Positions 38,294 through 46,254 of a stretch of 64,000 nucleotides of DNA are shown piece by piece. The translations under genes were made by a program, and so were the position numbers. Source of the stretch: CAVVIH01 sp963748295 (lineage in GTDB: Bacteria; Acidobacteriota; Vicinamibacteria; Vicinamibacterales; 2-12-FULL-66-21). Every line of letters starts with the position of its first letter. The stretch's first letter is position 1. The stretch covers positions 102,868 to 166,867 of the forward strand of contig CAVVIH010000007.1 in NCBI GenBank assembly GCA_963748295.1, read 5' to 3'. Below the pieces are notes generated by a model. The model searched no databases, was not told where the DNA came from, and was given only the letters and a program-made list of their open reading frames with translations.

Positions 38294-38980
38294 ATGAAAA
38301 GCGTCACTGCGGTTCTCGTCGGCACTCTTCTACTCGTTGCGGGTTGCGATCGGAGCGCATCCGATGAACAGCACGTGACCGCGTCGGACCCGGCGACTTC
38401 TGTCGAGGCGGATATCGCTGCGCAGAACCGGATCAATAGCGTCTTCTACGTCGCCCTGGTTCCGAAGATCAAATCGTGCTGGGGCCGCGTCGGGGGCAAG
38501 GGGGACATCACCTTCAAATACGTCTATACGCGAGACGCCACGAACTGGGTGTGGAAGCAGCAGGAAATCGAGGAATCCAGCCTGCCTCAGGACCAGAATG
38601 CGATCGCGCTGCAGTGCATGCAGGAGGCCGCCCAGGGAAGCTCGTTCCCGATGGAGGCGTCCGAATCGGGCCGACGGAGCCAGGAGTTCGTGCTGCACTG
38701 GACGTGGCCGGTGCCCTTTCCGCAGGACGTCACCGCGCTCGGCCGGATGATCGATACGGGCGGCGGCGGTGAAACCGGCTGCCGGAAATCGTGCGTGGAC
38801 TGTTCCTGCCCGTTCGTTCCTGGTGGCGGTGTGGTCTGCAGCTGCAAGTCGACCTGCTCCGGTTACAACCCGCCGTGCATACTCGACGGCGACAAGAAAG
38901 GCTGCCGGATGCAGCTCCCGAAATGCGCCACCGGCAAGCTGGGAGGATTCGGCAGCGTGATCATCGCGCGTGCGCAGTGA
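38294..38980 (+). CDS. lipoprotein with Cys-rich C-terminus, hypothetical
   Basis: 228 residues behind AAGGAG. Signal peptide KSVTAVLVGTLLLVAGC with a clear lipobox (LVAGC), so it is lipid-anchored. The middle has an AgmX/PglI-type pattern (VFYVALVPKIKSCWGRV; GDITFKYVYTR), and the C-terminal 55 residues hold ten cysteines (CRKSCVDCSCPF; CSCKSTCSGYNPPC; CRMQLPKC) after a glycine-rich linker. Disulfide-rich or metal-binding envelope role inferred. Convergent with the ADOP gene, 9 bases apart. Confidence 0.65.
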   Translation: MKSVTAVLVGTLLLVAGCDRSASDEQHVTASDPATSVEADIAAQNRINSVFYVALVPKIKSCWGRVGGKGDITFKYVYTRDATNWVWKQQEIEESSLPQDQNAIALQCMQEAAQGSSFPMEASESGRRSQEFVLHWTWPVPFPQDVTALGRMIDTGGGGETGCRKSCVDCSCPFVPGGGVVCSCKSTCSGYNPPCILDGDKKGCRMQLPKCATGKLGGFGSVIIARAQ

Positions 38981-38989
38981 CGGGCGTCG

Positions 38990-41401
38990 TCATTCGACGC
39001 GCAGCGCGACGATGGGGTCGACTCTCGCAGAGCGGCTCGCGGGCACGTAGTTGGCGATCAGGGCAGCGACAGCGAGAGCGCACAGGCCTGCCGCCAGCGA
39101 CATCGGATCCTGGGGCGTGACGCCGAACAACAGCCCCGAAAGGCTGGGCCCCAGCGCCAGTGCCGCCACGGTTCCGGCCGCGAGCCCCGCAATCACGGGG
39201 ACCAGCCCGCTTCGCAGCACCAGGCCGACGACCTGGGAACGGGATGCTCCCAGTGCCACCCGGATGCCGATCTCCCGCGTCCGCGACGCCGCGGTGGACG
39301 CGGCAACCGCATAGACGCCAACCGCCGAAAGCAGCAGCGCGGCAAGGGCGAACGCCTCCACCAGCTGAAGGTTGAAGCGCCGCGGGGCAAGCGTGCCTCC
39401 CATCCATTGGTCCATGCTCCGCACGAACGAGGCGGGTACGCCAGGATCGACGGCAGCAATCTCACGGCGGACGGCATTGGCCGCCGCGAGCGGCGCGCTG
39501 TCCGTCTGCACGACCCAATACATGTTGTTCGCAAGCCAGATCGTCGTCGGATCGGGGACCTGTGGGATCGGCACGTAGGCTTCGATCGTGGCTTCCTTTT
39601 CCAGGCCGAAATGTCTCACATCGCCGACGACACCGACGATCGTGACCTCGCGCGGCGCCTTCTCACCATCTTCGAGCCGCATCCGGCGGCCGACCGGATC
39701 GCCACCCTGAAAATAGAGCCGGGCGAGGGTGTCGTTGACGATTGCGACCGGCACCGAATCGCTCCGATCACGCGAGTCGAACGCGCGTCCGCTGCGCAGC
39801 GGTATGCCGAGCGCGCGGAAGTAGTCAGGGCTGATCATGCGGTAATGCGCCTGCGGCGCATCCTTCGCGACGACACCGTCAACGTAGAAGGCGGCAGTCG
39901 CGAGGTAGCCGTTCATAGGAACGACGTTCGCGGCGGCAACTGCGCGGACGCCCGGAATCGAGGCGATGCGCGGCTGCACCTGCTCGTAGAAGTTCTCGAT
40001 CGAAGCACGGTTGGTGTACCGAGTCCGCGGCAGCGCCAGGCGAATCGTCAGTACTTGCGACGGCCGGAACCCCGGGTCTACCGCCTGCACACTCTGATAG
40101 CTGCGCGTCAGCAGCGCCGCTGTCATCAGCAATACCGTCGTGAGGGCCACCTCGGCGAAGACCAGCGCGGAGCGAAGACGTCTGCCAGCCGCGCTCGAGC
40201 CGCGATCGCCCTCCAGCAGCCCGGTTCGCAAATCGCCTCTCGAGGACTGCACGGCTGAAGCAAGCCCGACGAGCAGGCCCGCCGCAACCGACACGAGGAG
40301 CGTCAACGTCGCGACCCGGAGATCGATTCCAATTTCAGCCGCCCGTGGCAGATCGGCTGGCCCGATGCCGATGAGCACGCGGATCAGCGCTTGGCCGACG
40401 AGCAGACCGGCGGCTCCGCCGCAGACGCCGAGCAGCGCGGCTTCGCCGAGCACGAGCGCGACGATCCGCGCGCGGGAAGCGCCGAGGGCGGCGCGGACGG
40501 CCATCTCGCGGCGCCGCGCCGCGCCGCGGACGACGAAGAGATTGGCGATGTTCGCGCACGCGACCAGCAGAACGAGCAGGACGGCGGCCAGCAGCATACG
40601 CAGCATCGGCGCTGACCGGCCGCTGACCTCGTCGTGCAGCGACACCACGCGGACCGCGGTATCGGCGCGGTGCGTGTCGGGATGCTCGTCTCGCAGGCGC
40701 CGGCCGATCGCGGCGAGGTCGTCGGCAGCCTGCGCTGCCGTAACGCCGGGCTTCAGGCGTCCGACCACTCTGAGGAATCCCTGAGCGCGGTTGGCGCGGC
40801 GCGGATCCGTCGCCGGCGAATAGGGCGCGACGACGTCGACGTCGCGGACGAGCGACACGAAATCGGAGCGCAGGACGCCGACGATAGCGAAGCTGTCGCC
40901 GTTCAGGACGATCGACGTACCCACCGCGTCGGTGGCTCCGCCGAACAGCCGCTGCCACACGCCGTGGCTGATCAGCGCGACAGCGCGGTGCTCGTCATCC
41001 GGTTGGAGCGCGCGCCCAAGCTCGACCTGCGCACCGGTGATGTCGAAATAGTCCGGCGACACGCGCATCCCGGTGAGCCGCTCGGCGTCGCCGCGGCCGG
41101 TGAGGTTCGCGCTCCATCCGAAGAACGAGGCAATCGCCGCCAGCGTGTGGGTGGACTGCTTGAAGTCGTCCAGATCGAGGAGCGACAGCGGCTGTCGATC
41201 GGTTCCCGGGCGCACGATCGTGAACGTGATCAGCCGGTCCGGATCGGCCAGCGGCAGCGGGCGCAGGAGGATGGCGTCGACCAGCGTGAACAACGCCGTG
41301 TTCGCGCCGACGGCGAGGGCCAGCACCGCACACACGCCGGCGGCGAAGGCGGGCTGCTGCCGGTTACGGCGGATGGTCTGCCACAGCGGGGTGAAGATCA
41401 T
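38990..41401 (-). CDS. ADOP-type MacB/FtsX-like ABC permease
   Basis: 803 residues from ATG 41401; the open frame extends upstream but into the LysR control region. First block LWQTIRRNRQQPAFAAGV, the ADOP-type N-terminal helix, periplasmic MacB domain, three helices with RRREMAVRAALGASRARI, a second periplasmic domain and the end block SRTREIGIRVALGASRSQV finishing VDPIVALRVE. Both FtsX halves are present and the frame is unbroken. No ATPase gene nearby. Divergent from the LysR gene, so a shared control region is likely. Confidence 0.9.
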   Translation of the reverse strand: MIFTPLWQTIRRNRQQPAFAAGVCAVLALAVGANTALFTLVDAILLRPLPLADPDRLITFTIVRPGTDRQPLSLLDLDDFKQSTHTLAAIASFFGWSANLTGRGDAERLTGMRVSPDYFDITGAQVELGRALQPDDEHRAVALISHGVWQRLFGGATDAVGTSIVLNGDSFAIVGVLRSDFVSLVRDVDVVAPYSPATDPRRANRAQGFLRVVGRLKPGVTAAQAADDLAAIGRRLRDEHPDTHRADTAVRVVSLHDEVSGRSAPMLRMLLAAVLLVLLVACANIANLFVVRGAARRREMAVRAALGASRARIVALVLGEAALLGVCGGAAGLLVGQALIRVLIGIGPADLPRAAEIGIDLRVATLTLLVSVAAGLLVGLASAVQSSRGDLRTGLLEGDRGSSAAGRRLRSALVFAEVALTTVLLMTAALLTRSYQSVQAVDPGFRPSQVLTIRLALPRTRYTNRASIENFYEQVQPRIASIPGVRAVAAANVVPMNGYLATAAFYVDGVVAKDAPQAHYRMISPDYFRALGIPLRSGRAFDSRDRSDSVPVAIVNDTLARLYFQGGDPVGRRMRLEDGEKAPREVTIVGVVGDVRHFGLEKEATIEAYVPIPQVPDPTTIWLANNMYWVVQTDSAPLAAANAVRREIAAVDPGVPASFVRSMDQWMGGTLAPRRFNLQLVEAFALAALLLSAVGVYAVAASTAASRTREIGIRVALGASRSQVVGLVLRSGLVPVIAGLAAGTVAALALGPSLSGLLFGVTPQDPMSLAAGLCALAVAALIANYVPASRSARVDPIVALRVE

Positions 41402-41431
41402 GGCAGCAGCGTACGCGCCAGGGCGGATATA

Positions 41432-41463
41432 ATGAAGCTCATTATTTTCATCGAATGGATGAA
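41432..41463. promoter_or_regulatory. overlapping LysR-type dyads
   Basis: ATGAA-N10-TTCAT (41432-41451) and TTCAT-N7-ATGAA (41447-41463) share the central TTCAT, in the 70 bp gap between the divergent ADOP and LysR genes. Three half-sites at regular spacing are the usual arrangement for LysR regulators controlling a divergent gene. It is AT-rich relative to flanks. Binding by the adjacent regulator is inference. Confidence 0.55.
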
Positions 41464-41471
41464 TTCTTATC

Positions 41472-42416
41472 ATGGACATCGACATCCGGCATCTGCGCAT
41501 GGTGGCGGCGATCGCCGGCACCGGCAGCGTGACGCAGGCGGCCGACCTGCTGCACCTGACACAGTCGGCGGTCAGCCATCAGCTGCGCGGCATCGAAGAG
41601 CGGCTCGGTACGCCGCTGTTCCTCCGGCTGGGAAAACGGATGGTGGCGACGGGCGCCGGCGAGCGCGTCCTGGCGACGGCGCGGCGTGTCCTGGAAGAGA
41701 TCGACACGGCCGAAACGGAGGTGCGGCGCCTTGGCGCCGGCCAGGCAGGCGTGCTCCGCGTCTGCGCGCAGTGCAACACCGGCTACCACTGGCTGCCGCC
41801 GCTGCTACAGCTGTTCCGCCAGAAACATCCGGCGGTCGAGGTCTCGCTCGCCCTCGAGTGCACGGCGCGCCCGATCGAGGCGCTCCTCGACGGCAAGCTC
41901 GACGTCGCCATCGTCACAGAGGCCGTGCGGCATCCGCATCTGCGGATGCGACCGCTGTTCGAGGACGAGCACGCGGCGATCGTCGCGCCCGACCATCCGT
42001 TGGCGAGCCGGGCGTTCGTGACACCGCAGGATCTCGCGGCCGAGCGGCTGTTCCTTTATTCGAGCTCGCCCGACGACAGCTTCACGATTCGGGAGATTCT
42101 GCGTCCGGCCGGCGTGGTGACGAAGCGGGTGTCGTTCGTGATGCTGACCGAGGCGATTCTCGCGATGGTCCAGGCGCGGCTCGGCATCAGCGTGATGCAG
42201 ACGTGGGCGATCGAGCCGTCGCTGCGCGCCGGCGACGTGCGGGCGCTCCCGATCACGCCCTCGGGCATCCACCGCCAATGGAGCGCGGCGACGCTCAAAC
42301 AGGCCGGCCGCGTCGCGCACGTGAACGCCTTCATCGATCTGCTCGCCGCTCGGGCGATGCCGGTGCGCCAGCGGCCGCTCGCCCGGCGCCGCGCGAGAGC
42401 GGCGCTCACTCCTTAG
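41472..42416 (+). CDS. LysR-family transcriptional regulator
   Basis: 314 residues. HTH: DIDIRHLRMVAAIAGTGSVTQAADLLHLTQSAVSHQLRGIEERLG, then the substrate-binding domain with LRVCAQCNTGYHWLPPLLQLF and VAIVTEAVRHPHLRM. The closest resemblance is to MetR (methionine/homocysteine) regulators, but no methionine gene is nearby, so the inducer is open. Likely targets are itself and the divergent ADOP permease through the dyads at 41432-41463. Confidence 0.93.
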   Translation: MDIDIRHLRMVAAIAGTGSVTQAADLLHLTQSAVSHQLRGIEERLGTPLFLRLGKRMVATGAGERVLATARRVLEEIDTAETEVRRLGAGQAGVLRVCAQCNTGYHWLPPLLQLFRQKHPAVEVSLALECTARPIEALLDGKLDVAIVTEAVRHPHLRMRPLFEDEHAAIVAPDHPLASRAFVTPQDLAAERLFLYSSSPDDSFTIREILRPAGVVTKRVSFVMLTEAILAMVQARLGISVMQTWAIEPSLRAGDVRALPITPSGIHRQWSAATLKQAGRVAHVNAFIDLLAARAMPVRQRPLARRRARAALTP

Positions 42417-42508
42417 GTCTCATCCACCCTGAACGGTCAGCCCACGCCAGGAACGCAGATTCGGTGAGGGTCTTCATCGGTTCGCCTGCCTCTTAGAGGG
42501 CGGCTTTT

Positions 42509-42656
42509 GTGTTATAATGTGTCAGCTTTCTGACAGCTGCGCTTCCGGCCTCCCGCATCAGATCCGAGTTTCTCGCTCTCCTGCGTTTCGCTGAGCATTC
42601 CGCTCGAGCCTGCCATCAGATCACGCACGCATCCTCCGAGATGCAGGAGTTAGTTC
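42509..42656 (+). promoter_or_regulatory. promoter and long leader of the RRM gene
   Basis: An extended -10 (TGTTATAAT, 42510-42518) without a good -35 lies about 140 bases before the RRM ATG. A small dyad CAGCT-N7-AGCTG (42523-42539) sits at the probable 5' end of the transcript. A purine-rich ribosome site (GCAGGAG) precedes ATG 42657. The region 42417-42508 between LysR and this promoter shows nothing clear. The long leader recalls cold-regulated RNA-binding protein genes. Confidence 0.5.
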
Positions 42657-42965
42657 ATGAGCACCAAATTGTACGTGGGGAACCTGCCGTTCGAAACCAC
42701 CGAAGCCGACTTGCAGGCGCTATTCGAGAGCACCGGCCAGATCAGCACCATCAACATCGTTCGCGATCGAGCCACCGGGCAGGCACGAGGGTTCGCCTTC
42801 ATCGAAATGAGCGATGTCGAGGGGGCACGTAAGGCGATCAGCGAGCTGGACAAACATCAGTACGGCGGGCGCAGTCTGACCGTCAACGAGGCCAAGCCCA
42901 TGCCGCCGCGCGGCACCGGGGGCGGGGCCGGTGGTGGCCGTCAGCGGCGCGAACCCCGCTGGTAA
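42657..42965 (+). CDS. RNA-binding protein (single RRM domain)
   Basis: 102 residues. RNP2 LYVGNLPFETTE (residues 5-15) and RNP1 ARGFAFIEM (residues 42-50) are perfect, followed by a Gly-rich tail GGGAGGGRQRREPRW. This is the small bacterial RRM family seen in cyanobacteria and Acidobacteria and often cold-inducible. It likely binds single-stranded RNA. Expressed from a long leader and ends in a strong hairpin. Confidence 0.93.
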   Translation: MSTKLYVGNLPFETTEADLQALFESTGQISTINIVRDRATGQARGFAFIEMSDVEGARKAISELDKHQYGGRSLTVNEAKPMPPRGTGGGAGGGRQRREPRW

Positions 42966-42988
42966 GCCACTAGGCGATATCGGACCGT

Positions 42989-43019
42989 TCAGAGACCGGA
43001 TCGTCCATCCGGTCTCTGA
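42989..43019. terminator. perfect 13 bp hairpin, likely bidirectional terminator
   Basis: TCAGAGACCGGAT, loop CGTCC, and the exact complement ATCCGGTCTCTGA, 24 bases after the RRM stop. There is no T-run in either direction, so it may be Rho-assisted or act as an RNA-end-protecting structure. The convergent small ORF 42989-43198 ends within the same hairpin (its stop is the first TCA). Confidence 0.75.
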
Positions 43020-43198
43020 GCGGTGATCGTGCTTTCCTCTTCGAGCTCCCTGAGACGTTTGATGGCCTTCTCGCGGAGCGCGGCCGCATCTCGAGCGATG
43101 CCGGCTTCGCCCGCCCGTTCGACGCGGGGCACTCGCCGGTCGAGCGCCTCGATCAGCTCGAGGAGCTCACGCGCCAGATCGGTCTCCTCTACCGCCAT
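42989..43198 (-). CDS. small charged helical protein
   Basis: 69 residues from ATG 43198: MAVEETDLARELLELIEAL and VERAGEAGIARDAAALREKAIKRLRELEEES. Predicted helical with acidic and basic heptads, no recognised family. Starts inside the end of the zinc-ribbon gene, so translation is likely coupled. The stop lies at the foot of the hairpin at 42989. Confidence 0.45.
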   Translation of the reverse strand: MAVEETDLARELLELIEALDRRVPRVERAGEAGIARDAAALREKAIKRLRELEEESTITAQRPDGRSGL

Positions 43199-43431
43199 GG
43201 ATTGACTCCGGCACGCCGGCCCGCTCTCCGGGAGACGTTCCAGATCTCGCCGCATTTCCCGCAACGCCAATAGGTATTGACGTCAGGACTCTTTGCTGTT
43301 GTCGTAATCGATGGCGACTGGCAAACGGGACACGTGGACGGAAGGGCCACAGGCTCGCTTGCGCCCGAACGGGTTCCAGTGTTACTACGGGAATCGAATG
43401 GCACCGGGCTCTCCGTTGATCTGCCGCACAA
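43189..43431 (-). CDS. small zinc-ribbon protein
   Basis: Up to 80 residues. The functional part is STCPVCQSPSITTTAKSPDVNTYWRCGKCGEIWNV, a single zinc ribbon (CPVC...CGKCG), the arrangement of small bacterial ribbon proteins. The N-terminal 30 residues from 43431 are low-complexity, and a GTG 90 bases further in could be the real start. Between the omega-like gene and the helical protein in an overlapping cluster. Confidence 0.6.
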   Translation of the reverse strand: MCGRSTESPVPFDSRSNTGTRSGASEPVALPSTCPVCQSPSITTTAKSPDVNTYWRCGKCGEIWNVSRRAGRRAGVNPWR

Positions 43432-43636
43432 CTTTCCCTGCGGCCACCTCCAATTGCGCGGTCACCGTGACTTTGTGAGCGGACGTCACGCGCGGCGTAC
43501 AGCCGCGGACGAGCTGTCCCGCACGCAGACCAGCCAGAACTGCGAACTCGAAGGCCGCGAGCTCGGTCGGACGCTTTACCGGAATCGTCTGGATTGAGAC
43601 GTCTCTCGGCAGAGCAAGCGGAGATACTGTTGGCAC
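43385..43636 (-). CDS. RNA polymerase omega-like (RpoZ/Rpb6) small protein
   Basis: 83 residues. The centre RPTELAAFEFAVLAGLRAGQLVRGCTPRV and the tail KVTVTAQLEVAAGKVV follow the omega/Rpb6 pattern (E-F-V-V-x-A-x-R-A-x-Q-L, then T-A-x-E-V-A-x-G-K-V), and the size is right. The N-terminal 20 residues are not typical. It lies first in a cluster of overlapping small genes, away from gmk, where rpoZ usually sits, so it may be an additional copy. The product family is inferred from pattern only. Confidence 0.55.
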   Translation of the reverse strand: MPTVSPLALPRDVSIQTIPVKRPTELAAFEFAVLAGLRAGQLVRGCTPRVTSAHKVTVTAQLEVAAGKVVRQINGEPGAIRFP

Positions 43637-43768
43637 GCAACCCCCAAGGCAGGCTTTGGTGAGGGCTGGGCCAGGATGGCCGAGGGCTCAGAAAAGCAGG
43701 AACCCCATTATACGCCGATTGGATGGCTGCGGAGCCGGATCGGCCCTGGAGGCTGCGGACCGCCAGTC

Positions 43769-46189
43769 TCACTCCTGGCGCAGCGACTCCATCAGGTCGA
43801 CGCGGCTCGCCCGGAAGGCAGGCGCCAGACACGCGGCAAGCGCGATCGCGCCAAAGGCGATCCCGGCGATCCCGAGCGCAAGCGGATCGAATGGCGTCAC
43901 GTCGAAGAGGAGCGTTTTCAGGAGCCGGCCGACAAGTACCGCGACGATCGCACCCATCACGATCCCGACGGCCACGATCTTCGAGCCTTCCCCCACGACC
44001 AGCTGGACGATGTGGCCGGGCTGGGCGCCGACGGCTTTCCGGACGGCCATCTCTTTGATCCGCGAGTTGACCGACAGCGAAAGAACGCCATACAGGCCGA
44101 CGACAGCCAGTACGGTCGCGACCACGGCAAACCCGATGAGGAGACGCATGGCAAACGTGCGTGCGGCCACCGACTCGCGCCGGATCTCGGCCATGCTCGT
44201 GATTCGCTCGACCGCAGAAGTCGGGTCGATCGTGCGGAGCTCGCTTCGCACCAGCGTCGCAAGCGCCGCCGGATCGCCGGCGGTGCGAACGACAAGGTGC
44301 TTCGAGAAGGCGCCGGACTGCCAGAACGGCAGGTAGATCTCGGGCGTCGCCGGCTCGCTCAGATTGTCGGTCCGGGTGTCGGCGACGATGCCGACGATCT
44401 GCAGCGGCTTGTTCGTGCTGCCTGCAAACTGGAGAGAGCCGCCGACGGTAGTGCGGCCCGCGTAATAGCGCTTCGCCAGCGCCTCGTTCACAATCGCGAC
44501 ACGCGGAGCGTCGGGACCGTCGGACTCATGGAACGATCGCCCCTCGACGATCCGCATCCCCATGACGTCGAAGTAGCGCTCGGTGATCGAACGCAGCGGG
44601 ACGCTGATGCGATCGGTCAGCTTCGAGGCAACGGCCTGGCCGGGAACCTCCATCTCGCCAGGCCACTTGTTGCCGGTGAGCGGCACGCCCCACGCAAACG
44701 CCGCACTCGCGACGCCCGGCACAGAGGCCACGCGCTCGAGAGCCAGCCGGTGGAACTCGGCCGACTTCTGACGCTCCATTGTCGTGACCGTCATCGCGAG
44801 AATGTTCCCGGTGTCGTAGCCGGGCAGCATGCGATCGAGGTTGCGCGCCGTGCGGACGAGGAGTGCTGCTCCCGCCAGCAGCGCGATCGTCAGGACGATC
44901 TGCAACGTGGCGACAGCACCGAGCAGCCGCCGCTCGCGCAGACCGGCGGTGGTGCGGCCGCCTTTGAGGCCGGCGCCATCCGGACGCGACGCGCGCGCAG
45001 CTGGCAGCAGTCCGGCGACAGCCGCGGCGACAATCGCCGCGAACAGACCAAACACGAAGACGGGCCAGCCAACGTGGACCGCATCGGCGCGCGGCACCGC
45101 CTGCCCGGCAATCCCCTTCAGCAGCGCGATGATTCCTGTCGCCAGCACCGCGCCCATCGCCGCGCCGGCGAGCGCCAGCACGAGACTCTCGGTGAGCGTC
45201 TGACGAAAGAGCCGCCAGCGCGCAGCGCCAAGCGCCGACCGCATCGCGAACTCCGAATGCCGCTGGATGCCGCGCGTCAGCTGCAACCCGGCCACATTGG
45301 CGCAGGCGATGAGGAAGACGAGCGCCACCGAGCCGAAAAGCGGAATGAGCAAACGGCGGCCGTCGCGGTTCAAAACGTCCTGGACGGGTACGACAGTCGC
45401 GGTGATCCCCTGGAGCGCCGGGTCGGCCGCGGCCACCCCGGCCGACAAGGCGGCGACTTCCGCCTGCGCGGCGGCGACGGTCGCACCATCGGTCAGTCTG
45501 GCGACCGTGTTCCCGGCTCCGGATGTGAGCCGTGTCTCGTCCGGGGCGGTGCCAAACCAGAAATCGACGTGCGCGTTGAGATCGTAATTGGGCTCGGCCG
45601 ATGCACCCGGGTCGGGCAGAAACCTGATCCCCGGCGGCATGATGCCAACGACGGGAAGCGGCGCGGGCATGCGGCTCATCCGGATCGGGCGACCGACGAT
45701 GTTCGGATCGCCGTGGAACTGCCGCTGCCAGAGTTCGTGGCCGAGGATGATGGCGGAGGGCGGCATATTGGGCCGGGCCAGCTCAGCGTCTGTGAATTCC
45801 CGCCCAAGAATGGGCCGGACACCCAGGACGCTGAAATAGTTCGGCGTCACCATCAGGCCACCCATCGACCGGCTGCCGTCGGGAAGCACGAGAAAGTTGA
45901 AGGTCCAGCGATACGCCGCCGGCGGCTCGATCGACCTGGCCTTCCGCCACGAAATCCATTGCCCGATCGTGGCGCCGCGCGTATACGGCCGGCCATCGCT
46001 GCGCGCCGGCGAGATCAGCACGACCCGGCCCGGGTTCGCATAGGGAGGCGGAGACAGCAGCACACCCTGAATCAGGCCGAACATCGCCGCGGCCGCGCCG
46101 ATGCCGAGGCCGAGCGTGAGCACCGCAATGGCGGCAAACCCAGGGTTCTTGCGCAACTGGCGCAGCGCAAAGCGGAAGTCGTCGTACAT
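43769..46189 (-). CDS. ADOP-type MacB/FtsX-like ABC permease
   Basis: 806 residues: FRFALRQLRKNPGFAAIAVLTLGLGIGA, the typical ADOP start, periplasmic MacB domain (WQRQFHGDPNIVGRPIRM), helices with RHSEFAMRSALGAARWRL, second periplasmic domain and the FtsX block SRIKEMAVRKAVGAQPGHI ending VDLMESLRQE. The frame is intact. An antisense frame of 858 codons is a GC-skew shadow. No ATPase adjacent; about 65 bp separate it from the HD-GYP gene stop upstream. Confidence 0.9.
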   Translation of the reverse strand: MYDDFRFALRQLRKNPGFAAIAVLTLGLGIGAAAAMFGLIQGVLLSPPPYANPGRVVLISPARSDGRPYTRGATIGQWISWRKARSIEPPAAYRWTFNFLVLPDGSRSMGGLMVTPNYFSVLGVRPILGREFTDAELARPNMPPSAIILGHELWQRQFHGDPNIVGRPIRMSRMPAPLPVVGIMPPGIRFLPDPGASAEPNYDLNAHVDFWFGTAPDETRLTSGAGNTVARLTDGATVAAAQAEVAALSAGVAAADPALQGITATVVPVQDVLNRDGRRLLIPLFGSVALVFLIACANVAGLQLTRGIQRHSEFAMRSALGAARWRLFRQTLTESLVLALAGAAMGAVLATGIIALLKGIAGQAVPRADAVHVGWPVFVFGLFAAIVAAAVAGLLPAARASRPDGAGLKGGRTTAGLRERRLLGAVATLQIVLTIALLAGAALLVRTARNLDRMLPGYDTGNILAMTVTTMERQKSAEFHRLALERVASVPGVASAAFAWGVPLTGNKWPGEMEVPGQAVASKLTDRISVPLRSITERYFDVMGMRIVEGRSFHESDGPDAPRVAIVNEALAKRYYAGRTTVGGSLQFAGSTNKPLQIVGIVADTRTDNLSEPATPEIYLPFWQSGAFSKHLVVRTAGDPAALATLVRSELRTIDPTSAVERITSMAEIRRESVAARTFAMRLLIGFAVVATVLAVVGLYGVLSLSVNSRIKEMAVRKAVGAQPGHIVQLVVGEGSKIVAVGIVMGAIVAVLVGRLLKTLLFDVTPFDPLALGIAGIAFGAIALAACLAPAFRASRVDLMESLRQE

Positions 46190-46254
46190 ACGGGAACCTC
46201 ACGAGCTCATCGCCCCCACGGCTCCTATATGAGACGAACGAACGTCGGGTGAGG

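Noticed and set aside
43676..46252. 858-codon plus-strand ORF, longer than the ADOP gene opposite
   Set aside because: Composition is extreme in Arg, His, Asp and Gln with no hydrophobic or domain pattern; the opposite strand is a complete ADOP permease.
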